Assembly (NCBI GenBank): GCA_964030475.1
Contig: CAXIPT010000003.1
Span: 1,721,058 to 1,785,057, forward strand
From: Tethya wilhelma
Taxonomy: Eukaryota; Porifera; Demospongiae; Tethyida; Tethyidae
DNA: 64,000 nucleotides
Reading direction: 5' to 3'
The notes below the pieces were generated by a model. That model made no database searches. It saw nothing but the letters and a program-made list of their open reading frames with translations, and had not been told where the DNA came from. Of the stretch, positions 12,914 to 23,222 are shown in pieces. Both the position numbers and the translations under genes were made by a program. Every line of letters begins with the position of its first letter. The first letter of the stretch is position 1.

Positions 12914-14151
12914 TCAAGAGTTGAAGGTGACATTCAACTTTGAAGCAAATTCAGCCGAAAAGATATCTGCCACTTTGTAGTCGAGGTAGGATCCTTGAAG
13001 TAGACCCTTTCCTTGACTGCTGGGTTTGACGGTGGACCAACAGGTGTGGTCTTTGTCACCATCGACTTGACTCTCAATGAACTTCCACATGGATGTGCTC
13101 ACGACTGGGATGGGGTGGTCCACAGTGGGGAGATGAAGGAGCTCCTTTTCTTCATCGATTTTCACATTCTTGTGAAGAAACTGACCTGCAAACAAACACA
13201 AGAATAACATGCATAGATGTGTAATATAAGTCCAAGTGTATAGAAAATCTATAGAGAAAGCCAGGGTTTACTAGACCTAAGTAAAAACACTTTTTTATCA
13301 AAAGCTAAAAAGTCTTACCAATAATTCCATCCATCTTCTCTGTGGACAATCTATGGGTCTCCCAGAACATGTCGAGATGGTGATGCTTGATGAATCGAAC
13401 GGTAAAGTTCACTCCCAAATCTCTGAATTCCACGTTTATGTTGGCCGTCTGGATTCTAACGTGAGGTGTGCCTACTTTAGAGGAAACGAGTAGCTTTCCT
13501 TTTGTGATGATGAGGCGTTCGATCTGATGAGCATCGAGAGAAAAGTCACCGTTGAACATCACGTGAAAGTTGCCGATGTCAAACTTTATTTTGGTTGCAT
13601 TTTTGATGACTGGATTGAAAGCTAGGATTCCGATTTCTCCGATCCAAGTATTAGCATCAATCTTCTCATCCGGGATGAACTTGGCGTTTACTTCAAGCAA
13701 GTCGTTTCCAAAAAGCTTAAAGTAGCTGTTCTTTTCTCCTTGTACGTTGTAGCAGAGAATGTTGCCATCAGAGAGCTTCACACTGAAGTGAGGATCATTG
13801 CCACCATAACCGCCATATCCACCAGCCTTCTTTTTGTGAAGCAACTCTTTTAGATGATGTAGCTTATCAAGAAGGCCAGTATCCTGTTGGATGGAGTCTT
13901 GTCCTAGTGGTTGCTCATCGGGTTGGTCAGATTCATCAGCTGCCAATTCATTTATTACCCCTTCGGAGCCAGTTTTGGAATCTGTACACAGTTCCTGTGA
14001 GCTGCACTCGTAGTCATCTGGACACTCGGAACAGTATTCTCCTTCTTTGTAGGGCAATTGGTTGCCTACGTTGCCACTGTATGAAATAGAAAATGAAGCA
14101 TTAATTTTCTGTTACCATACACACCATCTATTGATGTGGTAAAGTCTATTG

Positions 14152-14196
<45 letters not shown>

Positions 14197-14945
14197 TGCA
14201 CCTTGGTCCGTAGTTGCAAACAAACTTGAATGAATCACCATTGCAATCTGATGTACCACATCCAATGTAACGGGTCTCAGCCCAGAACATCTGTATAGGA
14301 AATTATAAAGCATTGAAGGGTCAAGTACTGGCATAGCTTGAAAAAATGGATCTTCACATGTAGGACGAAGAATGAGTATACAGCTCTATCTGTTGACTGC
14401 TCACCTGTGTGTAGTTGCCACAGCTTCCTTTGCTACAAGTGTTTGAGGGAAAGTCAAACTTCTCTCCCTCATTGTACCATATCTCCAACACATCCAGGTA
14501 GTCCTCTTCAGAACCAAAGAATGTGTTCTCACCCACTTCAGTGAATGAGCTGGAGAGAGTGTGGCGGTCTTGGTTGAAAGAGTAGGGAGTGCATCCTTCT
14601 GCAAACTCTTGAGCAATCTTAGCAAGCTCCTCACTCCATTCCTGAATGAAACAATATAGGATTGTGGATGAGCAAGATTGCATGACCTTGAAAGCAAAGC
14701 TGCATAAATTTGTTCAGTTAAGCTTTAAGTCATAATAAACAGTGGCTCACCAGTTCAATCATGTTGCTAGCTCTGACGGAGGCTCTGTAAAGATTGTGGG
14801 CATCAATTATCACACTCTTCTCAGACTCGGACAATCCATCAAATTCCTCATCATGGTGGATGTTGTGTTTACTTGCTCCAAGATGGATGAGAGCAGCAGC
14901 CACCAGGAGTAGCAAGAAGTGGGTCCAGTAGTTTGAGATTAACAT
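12914..14945 (-). CDS. CAP-ITIH_C fusion protein, paralog D
   Basis: Five exons: 14945-14751, 14641-14405, 14290-14202, 14076-13319, 13185-12914, giving 516 aa. Signal peptide, CAP domain (AHNLYR, VGENTFFG, CGNYTQMFW...IGCG; histidine of HYTQ replaced by N), hinge (EYCSECPDDYEC), an acidic Gln-rich linker plus a Lys/Gly-rich stretch, then ITIH_C beginning GNDPHFSVKLSDG and ending in DHTCWSTVKPSSQGKG. The intron after the 14290-14202 exon opens almost at once into a (TG)n tract (about 14156-14194); paralog E has the same repeat in the same place, so it predates their split. About 100 nt of the last exon are identical at the DNA level to B, C and E. Confidence 0.88.
14156..14194. repeat. (TG)n microsatellite in paralog D intron 3
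   Basis: Dinucleotide run just downstream (minus sense) of the exon 3 donor. A homologous run lies at 17772-17802 in paralog E. Confidence 0.9.
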
Positions 14946-15063
14946 GGCACTTGTATAGCTTTGTCCAACTTCTGATGAGGTATATATAGAACATACAACA
15001 GTTGAAGCTTTTTCGTCCCTGGATGCTCGGAGAGTCTTTCACAGTAGTTCCTTACTTTTGATC

Positions 15064-15100
15064 TGAGTGAGTGTCACTGGCAAGACCACTTGCTTTTATA
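15064..15100 (-). promoter_or_regulatory. core promoter of paralog D
   Basis: Minus-strand TATAAAAGCAAGTGGTC followed by a diverged copy of the TTGCCA...GTGAGT block seen in B and C. About 150 nt upstream of the ATG at 14945. Confidence 0.5.
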
Positions 15101-15619
15101 TGCTAGTGCACATGTGAACAGCATGAGAGGTCAATCAATGACAATGCTCTGCTTGTTTTGCCTGTGCATATCCGCCCCAAAGCTTTTGTTTAAATGGTGT
15201 TTAGGTGTGTCTTAATAATGTTACAACAAAGATCATAGCAACAAGTCAATGGTGACATCAATAGAGCTAGTAATAGGAATGTGAATTATATCACTTTTGA
15301 ATTGTCGTGAGGTGTAACTAATTTTATTGTGTGTGCATGCATGAATAAATTCAGGAAAACGTGTGTATATAAGCGCTGTGTTTAGTCATGTGTGTGTGAA
15401 TTTTTTTCTATTCTATTTTAGTGAATCCAAGATTTGTATGCGCTTGTTAGCTTTGAGCATAAGAGGTTATGGCCTGGTATGAAGTTATAGTATCTAGATT
15501 GTTCGCTCTCTTCAATATTCTTCCTGTATGAATGTCACCATGTATGTGTGCAAACTGTTAGACTATATGCCTTGACCTTGAGATTTGGTTAGAAGTCGAT
15601 CAATGTCCATGAATGGTAC

Positions 15620-15770
15620 TATCATATAGCAGGAAAGTTTTATGGGGTTTAACATACATAGGCATATATGTTTTAGAGAATTTCGTAGATAAACACTTTC
15701 ATGGATGGATTGTTATCTGCGAAAATCGCAAAAGTTTAATCCTGTAAAACTTTCCCGCTGTAGACAGTAT
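15620..15770. mobile_element. MITE-like element, AGCAGGAAAGTTTTA family
   Basis: Ends TATAGCAGGAAAGTTTTA and TAAAACTTTCCCGCTGTA are inverted repeats. A second copy is at 21627-21830. Confidence 0.65.
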
Positions 15771-15792
15771 CTCTGCTCCAGTGCATGTGAAC

Positions 15793-15880
15793 TCTAGTAT
15801 AGCTCAGTGTTAAGAGCATTCGATCCACTGCACGGAGTTCAATAAAAGACCTGGCTTCAAATCCCAGCTAGATGTAAGAT
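15793..15880 (+). mobile_element. tRNA-derived SINE-like fragment
   Basis: Contains a box-A-like TAGCTCAGTGTTAAGAGC and a box-B-like GGCTTCAAATCCC, followed by AGCTAGATGTAAGAT. The tail matches 85-140 of this window, where a box-B-like GAGTTCAAATCCC is followed by AGCTAGATCTCAAGAT. No cloverleaf can be closed, so not a tRNA gene. Confidence 0.45.
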
Positions 15881-16351
15881 TTTTTCATGCATCATTAACA
15901 ACTTTACAAGCATCTGTCTTAAGTAAATTGTTAGCAGCTATAGTATAGTCATCTATATATCTTGATCTGCATGCATACATGCAATTTTTATTTTTTTACG
16001 TGTCTTTTTATTTGCAAATCTTGCACCAAGTATGCATATAGGTACGTTATCTTTTCACTTAAAGGAGACATCTATCCATCATATGCAACTGAAATCACCT
16101 ACAAACAACCCAGATGGTATACAAGACTTCTCTCTCAAACAGCCTGACCTATAGCATGCAGTTGTAATACATGAAGGTGCACATTGAAATTTTGGCCAAA
16201 AAATTATTTTTAATCTTTATAATTTTTTTAGCTAGAAATTGATATCAACTTTATAAAGGCAGCAGAAATCAAAGAAGGGGGAAAAAAAACTAAAATTCAC
16301 AAAATTTTTAAAACTGCACAATGGCATACAGTCAAGGCATATACATATACG

Positions 16352-17769
16352 CTACAATACTGTCGAGTTTGATGCCACATTCAAGTGTGATGCAAACTCG
16401 GCCGAAAAGATATCCGCCACTTTGTAGTCGAGGTAGGATCCTTGAAGTAGACCCTTTCCTTGACTGCTGGGTTTGACGGTGGACCAACAGGTGTGGTCTT
16501 TGTCTTTGTCACCACCAAAGGACTCGTGACTCTCCATAAACTTCCACATGGATGTGCTCACGACTGGGATGGGTTGTTTCACAGTGAGGAGATGAAGAAG
16601 CTGTTTCTCAGTGTCAATTTTTACCTTCTTGTGAAGAAATTGACCTGTATACAGACAAAAAATTTGATATGCATCACGTAGTTTGCAATCAATATGCATG
16701 CTTACAGTTGCTGTAGAAACCAGAAGACTTTTAAAAAGCTTAAAAACTTGACTACAGTTCTTACCTATGATTCCTTCCATCTTGCTCAGTCCATGGCTCT
16801 CCCAGAACACGTCGAGATGGTGATGCTTGATAAATCGAACGGTACAGTTCACTCCCAAATCTCTGAATTCCACAGTAATGGTGGCCGTCTCACTATGCAC
16901 ATGAGGAGTGCCTATCTTTGAAGATATGAGTAGCTTCGCTTTTGTAATGATCAGGCGTTCAATTTGATGAGCATCGAGTAAAAATTCTCTATTAAAGTTC
17001 ACGTGAAACATGCCGATATCGAATTTTATCTTTGTCATGTTTTTTATCACCGAATTGAACACCGAGATTCCAATTTCTCCAATCCAAGTATTATTGCTGT
17101 CTTCATCTGGGATGAACTTGGCGTTGACTTGTAGCAAATTGTTTCCGAGAAGTTTGAAGTAGCTGTCCTGTTCGCCTTGTACAGTGTAGCACAAAACATT
17201 GCTGTCCGAGAGCTTCACAGCAAAGTGAGGATCGTCAAAACCTCCACCCATCATATCACCAGAACCGGAAGCAGCAGATCCTGAACCCAGACCAGATCCC
17301 GAGACTGAAGTGGAGCCAGATTCAGTCGGAGGGTCTTCCATTGGGTACCATTTCCTCCACTTTCTCCTCCTGCGTCGAAGTCGTCTCAGCTTCCTCTTGA
17401 GAAGATACAAGAAAGAGAATGGAAAGCCCTGTTGAATGGTATTTTCTGAGTCTGTTGTTATAATGGGGGCTACAGTTGCTCCTTGTAGGGGTAGCTCATC
17501 GGGTATATCTGATTCGGTGCTTCTTTTTTTCAAGTCTTTTTGTTCGGAATTGTCGTTGGATTGACTGGGAGCTTTTTTCATTTCGGATGCTGAAGTGGTT
17601 TTTTCGCAGTATTCGCACAGTCCCTGTAGGCTGCAGTTGTAATGTTCTGGGCAATCTGAGCAGCGCTGTCCTTCTTTGTAGGGCTTTTGGCTGGCTGTAT
17701 TCCCACTGAAATTTATAAAAGAAAAGTGTTTTGGATCTCAGAATGACCATGCTTGCATAACGTATGATC

Positions 17770-17802
<33 letters not shown>

Positions 17803-18626
17803 CTGCCATGCATACCTTGGTCCATAATTGCAAACAAATTTGAACGAATCTTCGTCACAATCGGATACACCGCATCCAACATAACGTGTCTCAGCCCAGA
17901 CCATCTGCAGAGAATATTAAGAAACAAAAGAGGAGCTTACATTTTATACTCTTTCTACACCAGTTCTGTGTATTTTGTGTGAGCTTCAAAACAGCAAAGT
18001 GCTGCACTTCTAACCTGTGTGTAGTTGCCACAGTAGCCTTTGCAAGAGTTTGAAGTGAAGTCGAAACGCTTTCCTTCTCTGTGCCATGCTTCTATCACAA
18101 CCAGGTAGTCTTCTCCTTCAGGGCCATAGAAGATATTCTCACCCACCCTGGTGAAGGACTTTGAGAGAGTGTGGCGATCTTGGTTGGAAGAATAGTGAGT
18201 ACATTCTTCTGCAAAGTCTTGAGCAATTTCAGCAAGCTCATGACTCCACTCCTGAATGTAAAGTAACAAAGAAATACAGATGAGTCTTTTACCATGTTTG
18301 ACCTACACTTTCAATGCTCAAGCAACATGTATATTTAATACAAAAGCACTATTTTTTCAAACTTGACCTACCAGTTCTATCATGTTGCTAGCTCTGATCA
18401 TGGCTCTGTATCGATTGTGAGTATCAAGTATCTCCTTCTTCTCCCAGCCTTCAAACTCTTCTACCATCTCATCCAAGATACTAGGGTCGATGTTGGCTTG
18501 TTTCAGAGCAGCTTCTGCTTCATTGACTTTATGGTGGATGTTGTGTTCACCTGCTCCAAGATGGATGAGAGCAGCAGCCACCAGGAGTAGCAAGGAGTAG
18601 GTTTGGTAGTGGCCGTGGTTCAACAT
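16352..18626 (-). CDS. CAP-ITIH_C fusion protein, paralog E, with basic linker
   Basis: Five exons: 18626-18372, 18251-18015, 17904-17816, 17705-16765, 16644-16352, giving 604 aa, the longest copy. A helix-prone insert (KVNEAEAALKQANIDPSIL and on) follows the signal peptide. CAP domain has THNRYR, VGENIFYG, CGNYTQMVW, VGCG (no HYTQ histidine). The hinge (QRCSDCPEHYNC) leads into a long linker with a cluster of Arg/Lys (KRKLRRLRRRRRKWRKW) and a Ser-Gly-rich stretch before FDDPHFAVKLSDSN. RxxR sites in the cluster could be furin substrates or bind glycosaminoglycan; this is inference. The 120-nt last intron has no stop in frame, so retention would add 40 residues without breaking the frame. Confidence 0.86.
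17772..17802. repeat. (TG)n microsatellite in paralog E intron 3
   Basis: Simple TG run, positional homolog of the one in paralog D. Confidence 0.9.
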
Positions 18627-18791
18627 AGCTACTGTGTATAGCTTTGTCCAAATGCTGAGTAGCAGCAGTTGTAGAGCTTGCTATACCAGCTGCCACAGTA
18701 GAGATGACAGTTTGCTCTGAATTCTTGAAACCTCTCTTGGTCACAGTTTTTTGTCCTTGAGTATAGTGTTGAGTTGGTTGGTTTTTGTATT

Positions 18792-18826
18792 GACATGACT
18801 CTGCTAGGGTCACTTGCTTTTTATAA
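18792..18826 (-). promoter_or_regulatory. core promoter of paralog E
   Basis: Minus-strand TATAAAAAGCAAGTGACCC: same TATA plus AAGTGACC block as B and C, about 190 nt upstream of the ATG at 18626. Confidence 0.5.
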
Positions 18827-18849
18827 GCTGGTGTGTGTGCATACATAAG

Positions 18850-20150
18850 GATTAATATGTTAATGCTCTATTGTAATGTATGCCAGTATTTAGGCAAGTC
18901 TGTGTATGTATCCACCCATTTTTTACTATTGGATAAAAAAGGTGTACTGATCAATAGGCAGTTTCGATGAAATCACGCCTGTTTGGTTTTTAACAATGAT
19001 CCGTGTGAGTACTCTCATGCCATAACTGTAGGCTTCATAGTAAATTTTACTATTATGATGTGATGCATAAATATCTACAAGCTAAGGCCCTGTTGATTGG
19101 TATGCGAAAAAATTTTGTTCTAATTTAGTGAAAACTTCAATAACATATACCTCTTTGCAATTGCCTTTATTTAATGGTCAAAGTCCAAATTTTCTAATTT
19201 TAAAGGCGCTCTCTTATGGATGTGATTTCAGTTTGATTTCGTGTCTTAAAAATCAATTCTCGAATCTGATTGATCGTGTATACGTCATCAGAATGCAGTT
19301 GTTTTGCATAATTCCAAATGTCACAGTTCATTGCTCATGTCCATGTGTCTAGTTTCAGCAAATAAAACGCTCGAAAGCCAAGGAGTAAAAGCAAAGGGGA
19401 GGCAAAAAAGAAGCTTAATAGCTCAAGCAGCAAACGTATTTAAGTTCCAGGAGCCTTGCATAGCCAACAAATGGAGTTGAGAGCGCGCTGGTGCTATCTT
19501 AGTCTCGCTCCTAGACTCAGAACTTCTCATGGTGATACAAATTTTTTTCTACTGACTGTCTTTGAAATAAATGGAAGCGCCTACTATCTGCTGCTGGTGT
19601 GAGGACTCCAAGCTGCCAGCAGCCTGCCATTTTTGTTCAAAACTGCTATTATAGTCCACATTAACCTGTATGCATAGTTAATTTTTGCGCGTACTTGTGA
19701 TCTTCATTATGTAATGAAATTTTGAGTTTACTTCCACTTCCATGAGAGAGCGCCTCTAAGTCTACCAATATTTTGGCTACGATATACACATTTATTACTT
19801 ATTGCTGTCATGCGTCAAAAGATTGTGGTCTACTGTATTTCTAGTAGAACAGTGTAATCAATATCCTCCAGAGACAACATGCAGACTTTTTGATTGTGAC
19901 ATTTAATTTATCCAAGAAGCTTAAGGTACCTGTTCTTTTCGCCTTGAGCAGAGTAATAGAGAATATATTACCATCAGAGAGCTTCACACTGTCAGTGTGT
20001 TGATTAATCTTTTTAAGAAATATCAGTTTTGTGCGTCGAATTGGTTCAACTTTATGTAATTATGTCATATTTTCTTCAAAGGAAGAGATGTGATCATTCT
20101 TGTAGGCTATATGTATGTACATCCATGCACATGGTTATGCATTTGACTGT
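18850..20150. other. intergenic, almost empty
   Basis: Between the paralog E promoter and the first visible GCN2 exon. Apart from the ITIH_C relic at 19911-19991 I see no coding exon. In particular the first half of the GCN2 RWD domain is not here. Confidence 0.6.
19911..19991 (-). pseudogene. relic of an ITIH_C exon (sixth CAP-ITIH_C copy)
   Basis: About 80 nt match the paralog B/C/D segment that encodes SVKLSDGNILCYNVQG...FKLLG (compare 5398-5478), with substitutions and small indels that create stops. No other exon of the copy is recognisable nearby. It marks a decayed member upstream of paralog E. Confidence 0.7.
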
Positions 20151-20156
20151 ACACAT

Positions 20157-20197
<41 letters not shown>
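20157..20197. repeat. (CA)n microsatellite abutting a GCN2 splice acceptor
   Basis: The CA run ends in ACATAG directly before the exon that starts at 20201. Confidence 0.9.
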
Positions 20198-20200
<3 letters not shown>

Positions 20201-21587
20201 CAAGCCAGAATTGATATTGGAAGAACCTAAAGGTATAACCTCAGACCAGGTCAAAGAGCTACTGGAGGAGATCAATAAAGTGGCTGAGGATATGACTGGA
20301 CAAGTATGTATAGAACTCCATGCATGCATGCATGCTGGTCTTTAACAACAATTAACGTAGTAAAATAAGAATAAATTATTGTTGACGATAATTCCTTGCA
20401 TAATTTCACTTGAGCGTTTAGCCATGGTCTTGTATCATACCATGTAATACACTAGAATTGAAATTTCACAACTAAACATTTTGCTTGTTACTTTAATTTT
20501 GATTGATTTGCTAACGATTACTATTGAATTTCATTATAAGCGTGTTTTTAAGTGCATGCTGAGAAAACTTTTTGTAGTGAAAATTTCCCTATCTGCATTG
20601 TACAGTATTTTATCTCTCTTTATTATTTATTACAGGAGATGATGCTAGAGATAGCACAACATGTCCAAGCCTTCCTTCACAAACATGATCGTCCTCCCGT
20701 GTCTCTCCATGAGGAGATGGTGCTGAGGATGAAAGAGAAGGAGAGAGAGGAACATCGGAGGATGGAGGCCGAGAGAGAGGCCTATCAGAAGAGAGAAGAA
20801 GAAGAGGTAAGGATGGGATGGATGGAGATATGAACTGAGAGATGAGTTAGATCTAAAGACTGTTGGTAGAATCCAATCCTTTGAGTTATAGTGTTGTACA
20901 TATAATGTACGTGATAGGTAAAATCCCACCCCCCACCCTATACCGCAGTTATGTAATAATAATACGCATGCCAGCTGAATAAACTGTTAAATTCTTCATG
21001 CATTTATACAGCGTCGACGGATTGAAGAAGAAATTAAGAGAAAGAAGGCTGAACTGCTTCCTTCAGAGTCAGAGGTACGTATATATCTACTATTTGTGAT
21101 TTTCTCTCTGGATACTGTTACTCTAATCTCAGCTTCTGGAAATGTTATATATGTACTGCAGCCTCGTAAATGTATACCCCCACTTGGTTTAAAGCTATAG
21201 CTGCACGCATGGCACTACAAATTATGTGATCATGCATGGTTTATCAGAGGCTATAACTGTTCATGTGCATATGCACAACAAAATATTTTTAAATATATTC
21301 TCAATTTGTTCCATAGGAATCTGATATGGATGAAGAAGGAGTAGTAGTAGCTGGTGACAATACTGATCACACCACACCCCACCATCTTACCGATCATCTT
21401 CACGCTACTAGCACCCCTCTTCCTGGTCAGAGTCACAGAGTGAGAGGAGGCACTGAGCCATTTTCCACTCCATTGAGTCAGTTAACGACCATAGCTGAGG
21501 ATGGTACCAGAGCTAGGATGAGTGGAGGTAGTGCCAATAGGACGAGAGAGAGCAAAGATGTTCACATCAATAGAGGAAAATTGTTAG
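20201..21587 (+). CDS. EIF2AK4: GCN2 (eIF2alpha kinase 4), RWD end and charged linker exons
   Basis: Exons 20201-20303, 20636-20806, 21012-21074 and 21317-21587. The first two encode the end of the RWD domain (LEEPKG...VKELLEEIN, then EIAQHVQAFLHKHDRPP, close to the vertebrate form), which in other species binds GCN1. A highly charged helix (MKEKEREEHRRMEAEREAY) and a Ser/Thr-rich linker follow. The last exon ends in phase 1 after DVHINRGKLL. Upstream exons for the first part of RWD, including the start codon, are not found in the 20 kb to the left. The next expected exon (before the pseudokinase) is also not seen; a candidate at 22220 does not splice in frame. GCN2 phosphorylates eIF2alpha when uncharged tRNA accumulates. 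Confidence 0.85.
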
Positions 21588-21626
21588 GTACATGCATGCT
21601 GTTTAATTATATCTGTACATGCACAG

Positions 21627-21830
21627 TATACCAGGAAAGTTTCACCGTGTCAAACTTTATGGATGTCTCTAGTCAAACATTTTTGCAGTTCTTTCACAAA
21701 TGAGCTGTATTTATTTAGCCATTCATATTATACATTGCGGAAAATTTCACGGATAAAAACTTTCACAGATTGATCATGATCCACGATAACCATGAAAAGT
21801 TAACCCCGTGAAACTTTCCTGCTGTTTGTC
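21627..21830. mobile_element. MITE-like element, AGCAGGAAAGTTTTA family, second copy
   Basis: TATACCAGGAAAGTTTCAC at the left and GTGAAACTTTCCTGCTG at the right are inverted repeats. It lies in a GCN2 intron just after the exon ending at 21587. Confidence 0.6.
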
Positions 21831-22016
21831 ACTTCAAGTATTAAATGATAGGCTCTTCCTAAGCCACTCTTTGCTTTGTATCTGTCTAAATCTAAGGAGG
21901 GTTACAAACCCCTTAGAGGGAGAATTTAAACATGCAACTAATATGTATTGTTAGGCTTGGAATGAGACCATAGACATATTGTGATTATTGTAAATTTGGT
22001 TGCTGGTATGTGTGCA

Positions 22017-22090
22017 GCCGGAATAGCTCAGTTTGGGAGAGCGTTAGACTGAAGATCTAAAGGTCCCTGGTTCAATCCCAGGTTCCGGCA
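22017..22090 (+). tRNA. tRNA-Phe (GAA)
   Basis: 74 nt including discriminator A. The acceptor stem GCCGGAA/TTCCGGC pairs perfectly, the anticodon loop reads CTGAAGA with anticodon GAA, and the T arm CCTGG/CCAGG closes around TTCAATC. No intron, CCA not encoded. Located in a GCN2 intron in the same orientation. Confidence 0.95.
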
Positions 22091-22295
22091 AACTTTTGTT
22101 CCTTTTATTGTTGTTTAGTATCATACACTGTATAACAAAGTACATATGCTGGTACATCGCCCAAGTTCTGCCTCAGTCTGTAATTGTATGTCTTAAGAGT
22201 TATCTTTTTTTTTTTCCAGACTGATAAGCCATTATATGAACTTCGTCCCAATAGCATTATGGATACTGCTTGTGCAAGTAGAACTGATGTGTGCA

Positions 22296-22369
22296 GTCGG
22301 AATAGCTCAGTTTAGGAGAGCGTTAGACTGAAGATCTAAAGGTCCCTGGTTCAATCCCGGGTTCCGGCA
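22296..22369 (+). tRNA. tRNA-Phe (GAA), second copy
   Basis: Same anticodon arm as the copy 279 nt upstream. It differs at acceptor position 2 (T, giving a G-U pair), in the D loop (TTTAGG for TTTGGG) and in the T stem (CCTGG/CCGGG, one G-U pair). All changes keep the fold, so it may still be functional. Flanks TGTGCAG and CTTTTGTT are shared, indicating local duplication. Confidence 0.88.
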
Positions 22370-22532
22370 ATCTTTTGTTTTTGTCCACCATAAACACATC
22401 AATATACTTGTGTTCTTACCTCTTGCCAATTTAAGAGGGTCATGAATACACATCAGGTTCCATAGCTGTGCATCTACACAATGATAGTTTTTGTCATTTA
22501 AACCATAATTTTTTTTTCTCATAAACATGTTT

Positions 22533-22563
<31 letters not shown>

Positions 22564-22564
22564 T

Positions 22565-22565
22565 N
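22565..22565. other. single-N contig join
   Basis: A (T)n run of GCN2-intron sequence meets Pmp-like coding sequence at this N. The Pmp-like piece begins in mid-gene, so the adjacency is doubtful. Confidence 0.8.
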
Positions 22566-23222
22566 AGGTACTGTTGAGAATGTTGATGGAGGCATTCCTA
22601 ATACATGCCACTCCTCCTCCAAGGGTGCCACGTCCAGTTGCTGTGTTGTAGTTGAATACACTGTTTGTGAGGTTCACACTGAAGTGGTTATAGTTGTCAA
22701 CATCTAACACAGCACAGTAAGAGGCTGAGTTATTGATGAAGGTTGAGGAAGAGAGTGTTACATTAGCATTGAGTCCATCAGAATAAATAGCTCCTCCACC
22801 TTCCCTTGTTGCTGTGTTGTTGAGAAATGAACTACCAGTTACAACAATGGAGCTTCTTGTACCAACAATATAAATAGCACCTCCAAATGAGTTTGCTATG
22901 TTGTTAGTAAACTGACATTCTATAAACAAATAGGTGTGATTAATTATTGATTCACTTTGAATTTGTTGATCAATGTAAATTGCACCTCCTTGACCATCAT
23001 ATTGTCTTACAAAATTTTGAATGAACTCTGTCTGGTAGATCTGGAAGTTTGATCTTACTGTAGTTCTATATCGATAATTATTGTAGATATAAATTGCTCC
23101 CCCATAACTTTGTGCACTGTTTTCATTGAAAACTGATCTATTAATTCTAATCTCTGTTGTTCCGTTGAATAGCTGTTAATACTCTCAGAAATATAGATAG
23201 CTCCTCCTCTTCCATTATTACA
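22566..23222 (-). pseudogene. Pmp-like gene fragment 1
   Basis: Minus-strand translation shows repeats such as GGAIYIV, EGGGAIYSDG, SSTFINNSAS and GGGVACIRNASINILNS. The segment next to the N (about 22570-22860) is almost identical in DNA to 34845-35130 of the intact gene at 33733-36423. A one-base shift near 23175 breaks the frame after GGAIYISESINSY. The upstream (right) side ends at the inverted-repeat element starting at 23222, and the left side at the contig join. Confidence 0.8.

Noticed and set aside
15793..15880. tRNA gene
   Set aside because: Box A and B like motifs are present but the acceptor and anticodon stems cannot be formed; better as a SINE fragment.
22220..22290. Candidate GCN2 exon after a (T)n tract, reading TDKPLYELRPNSIMDTAC
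   Set aside because: With the donor at 21587 the phase gives an immediate stop, and the peptide does not match GCN2 at this point.
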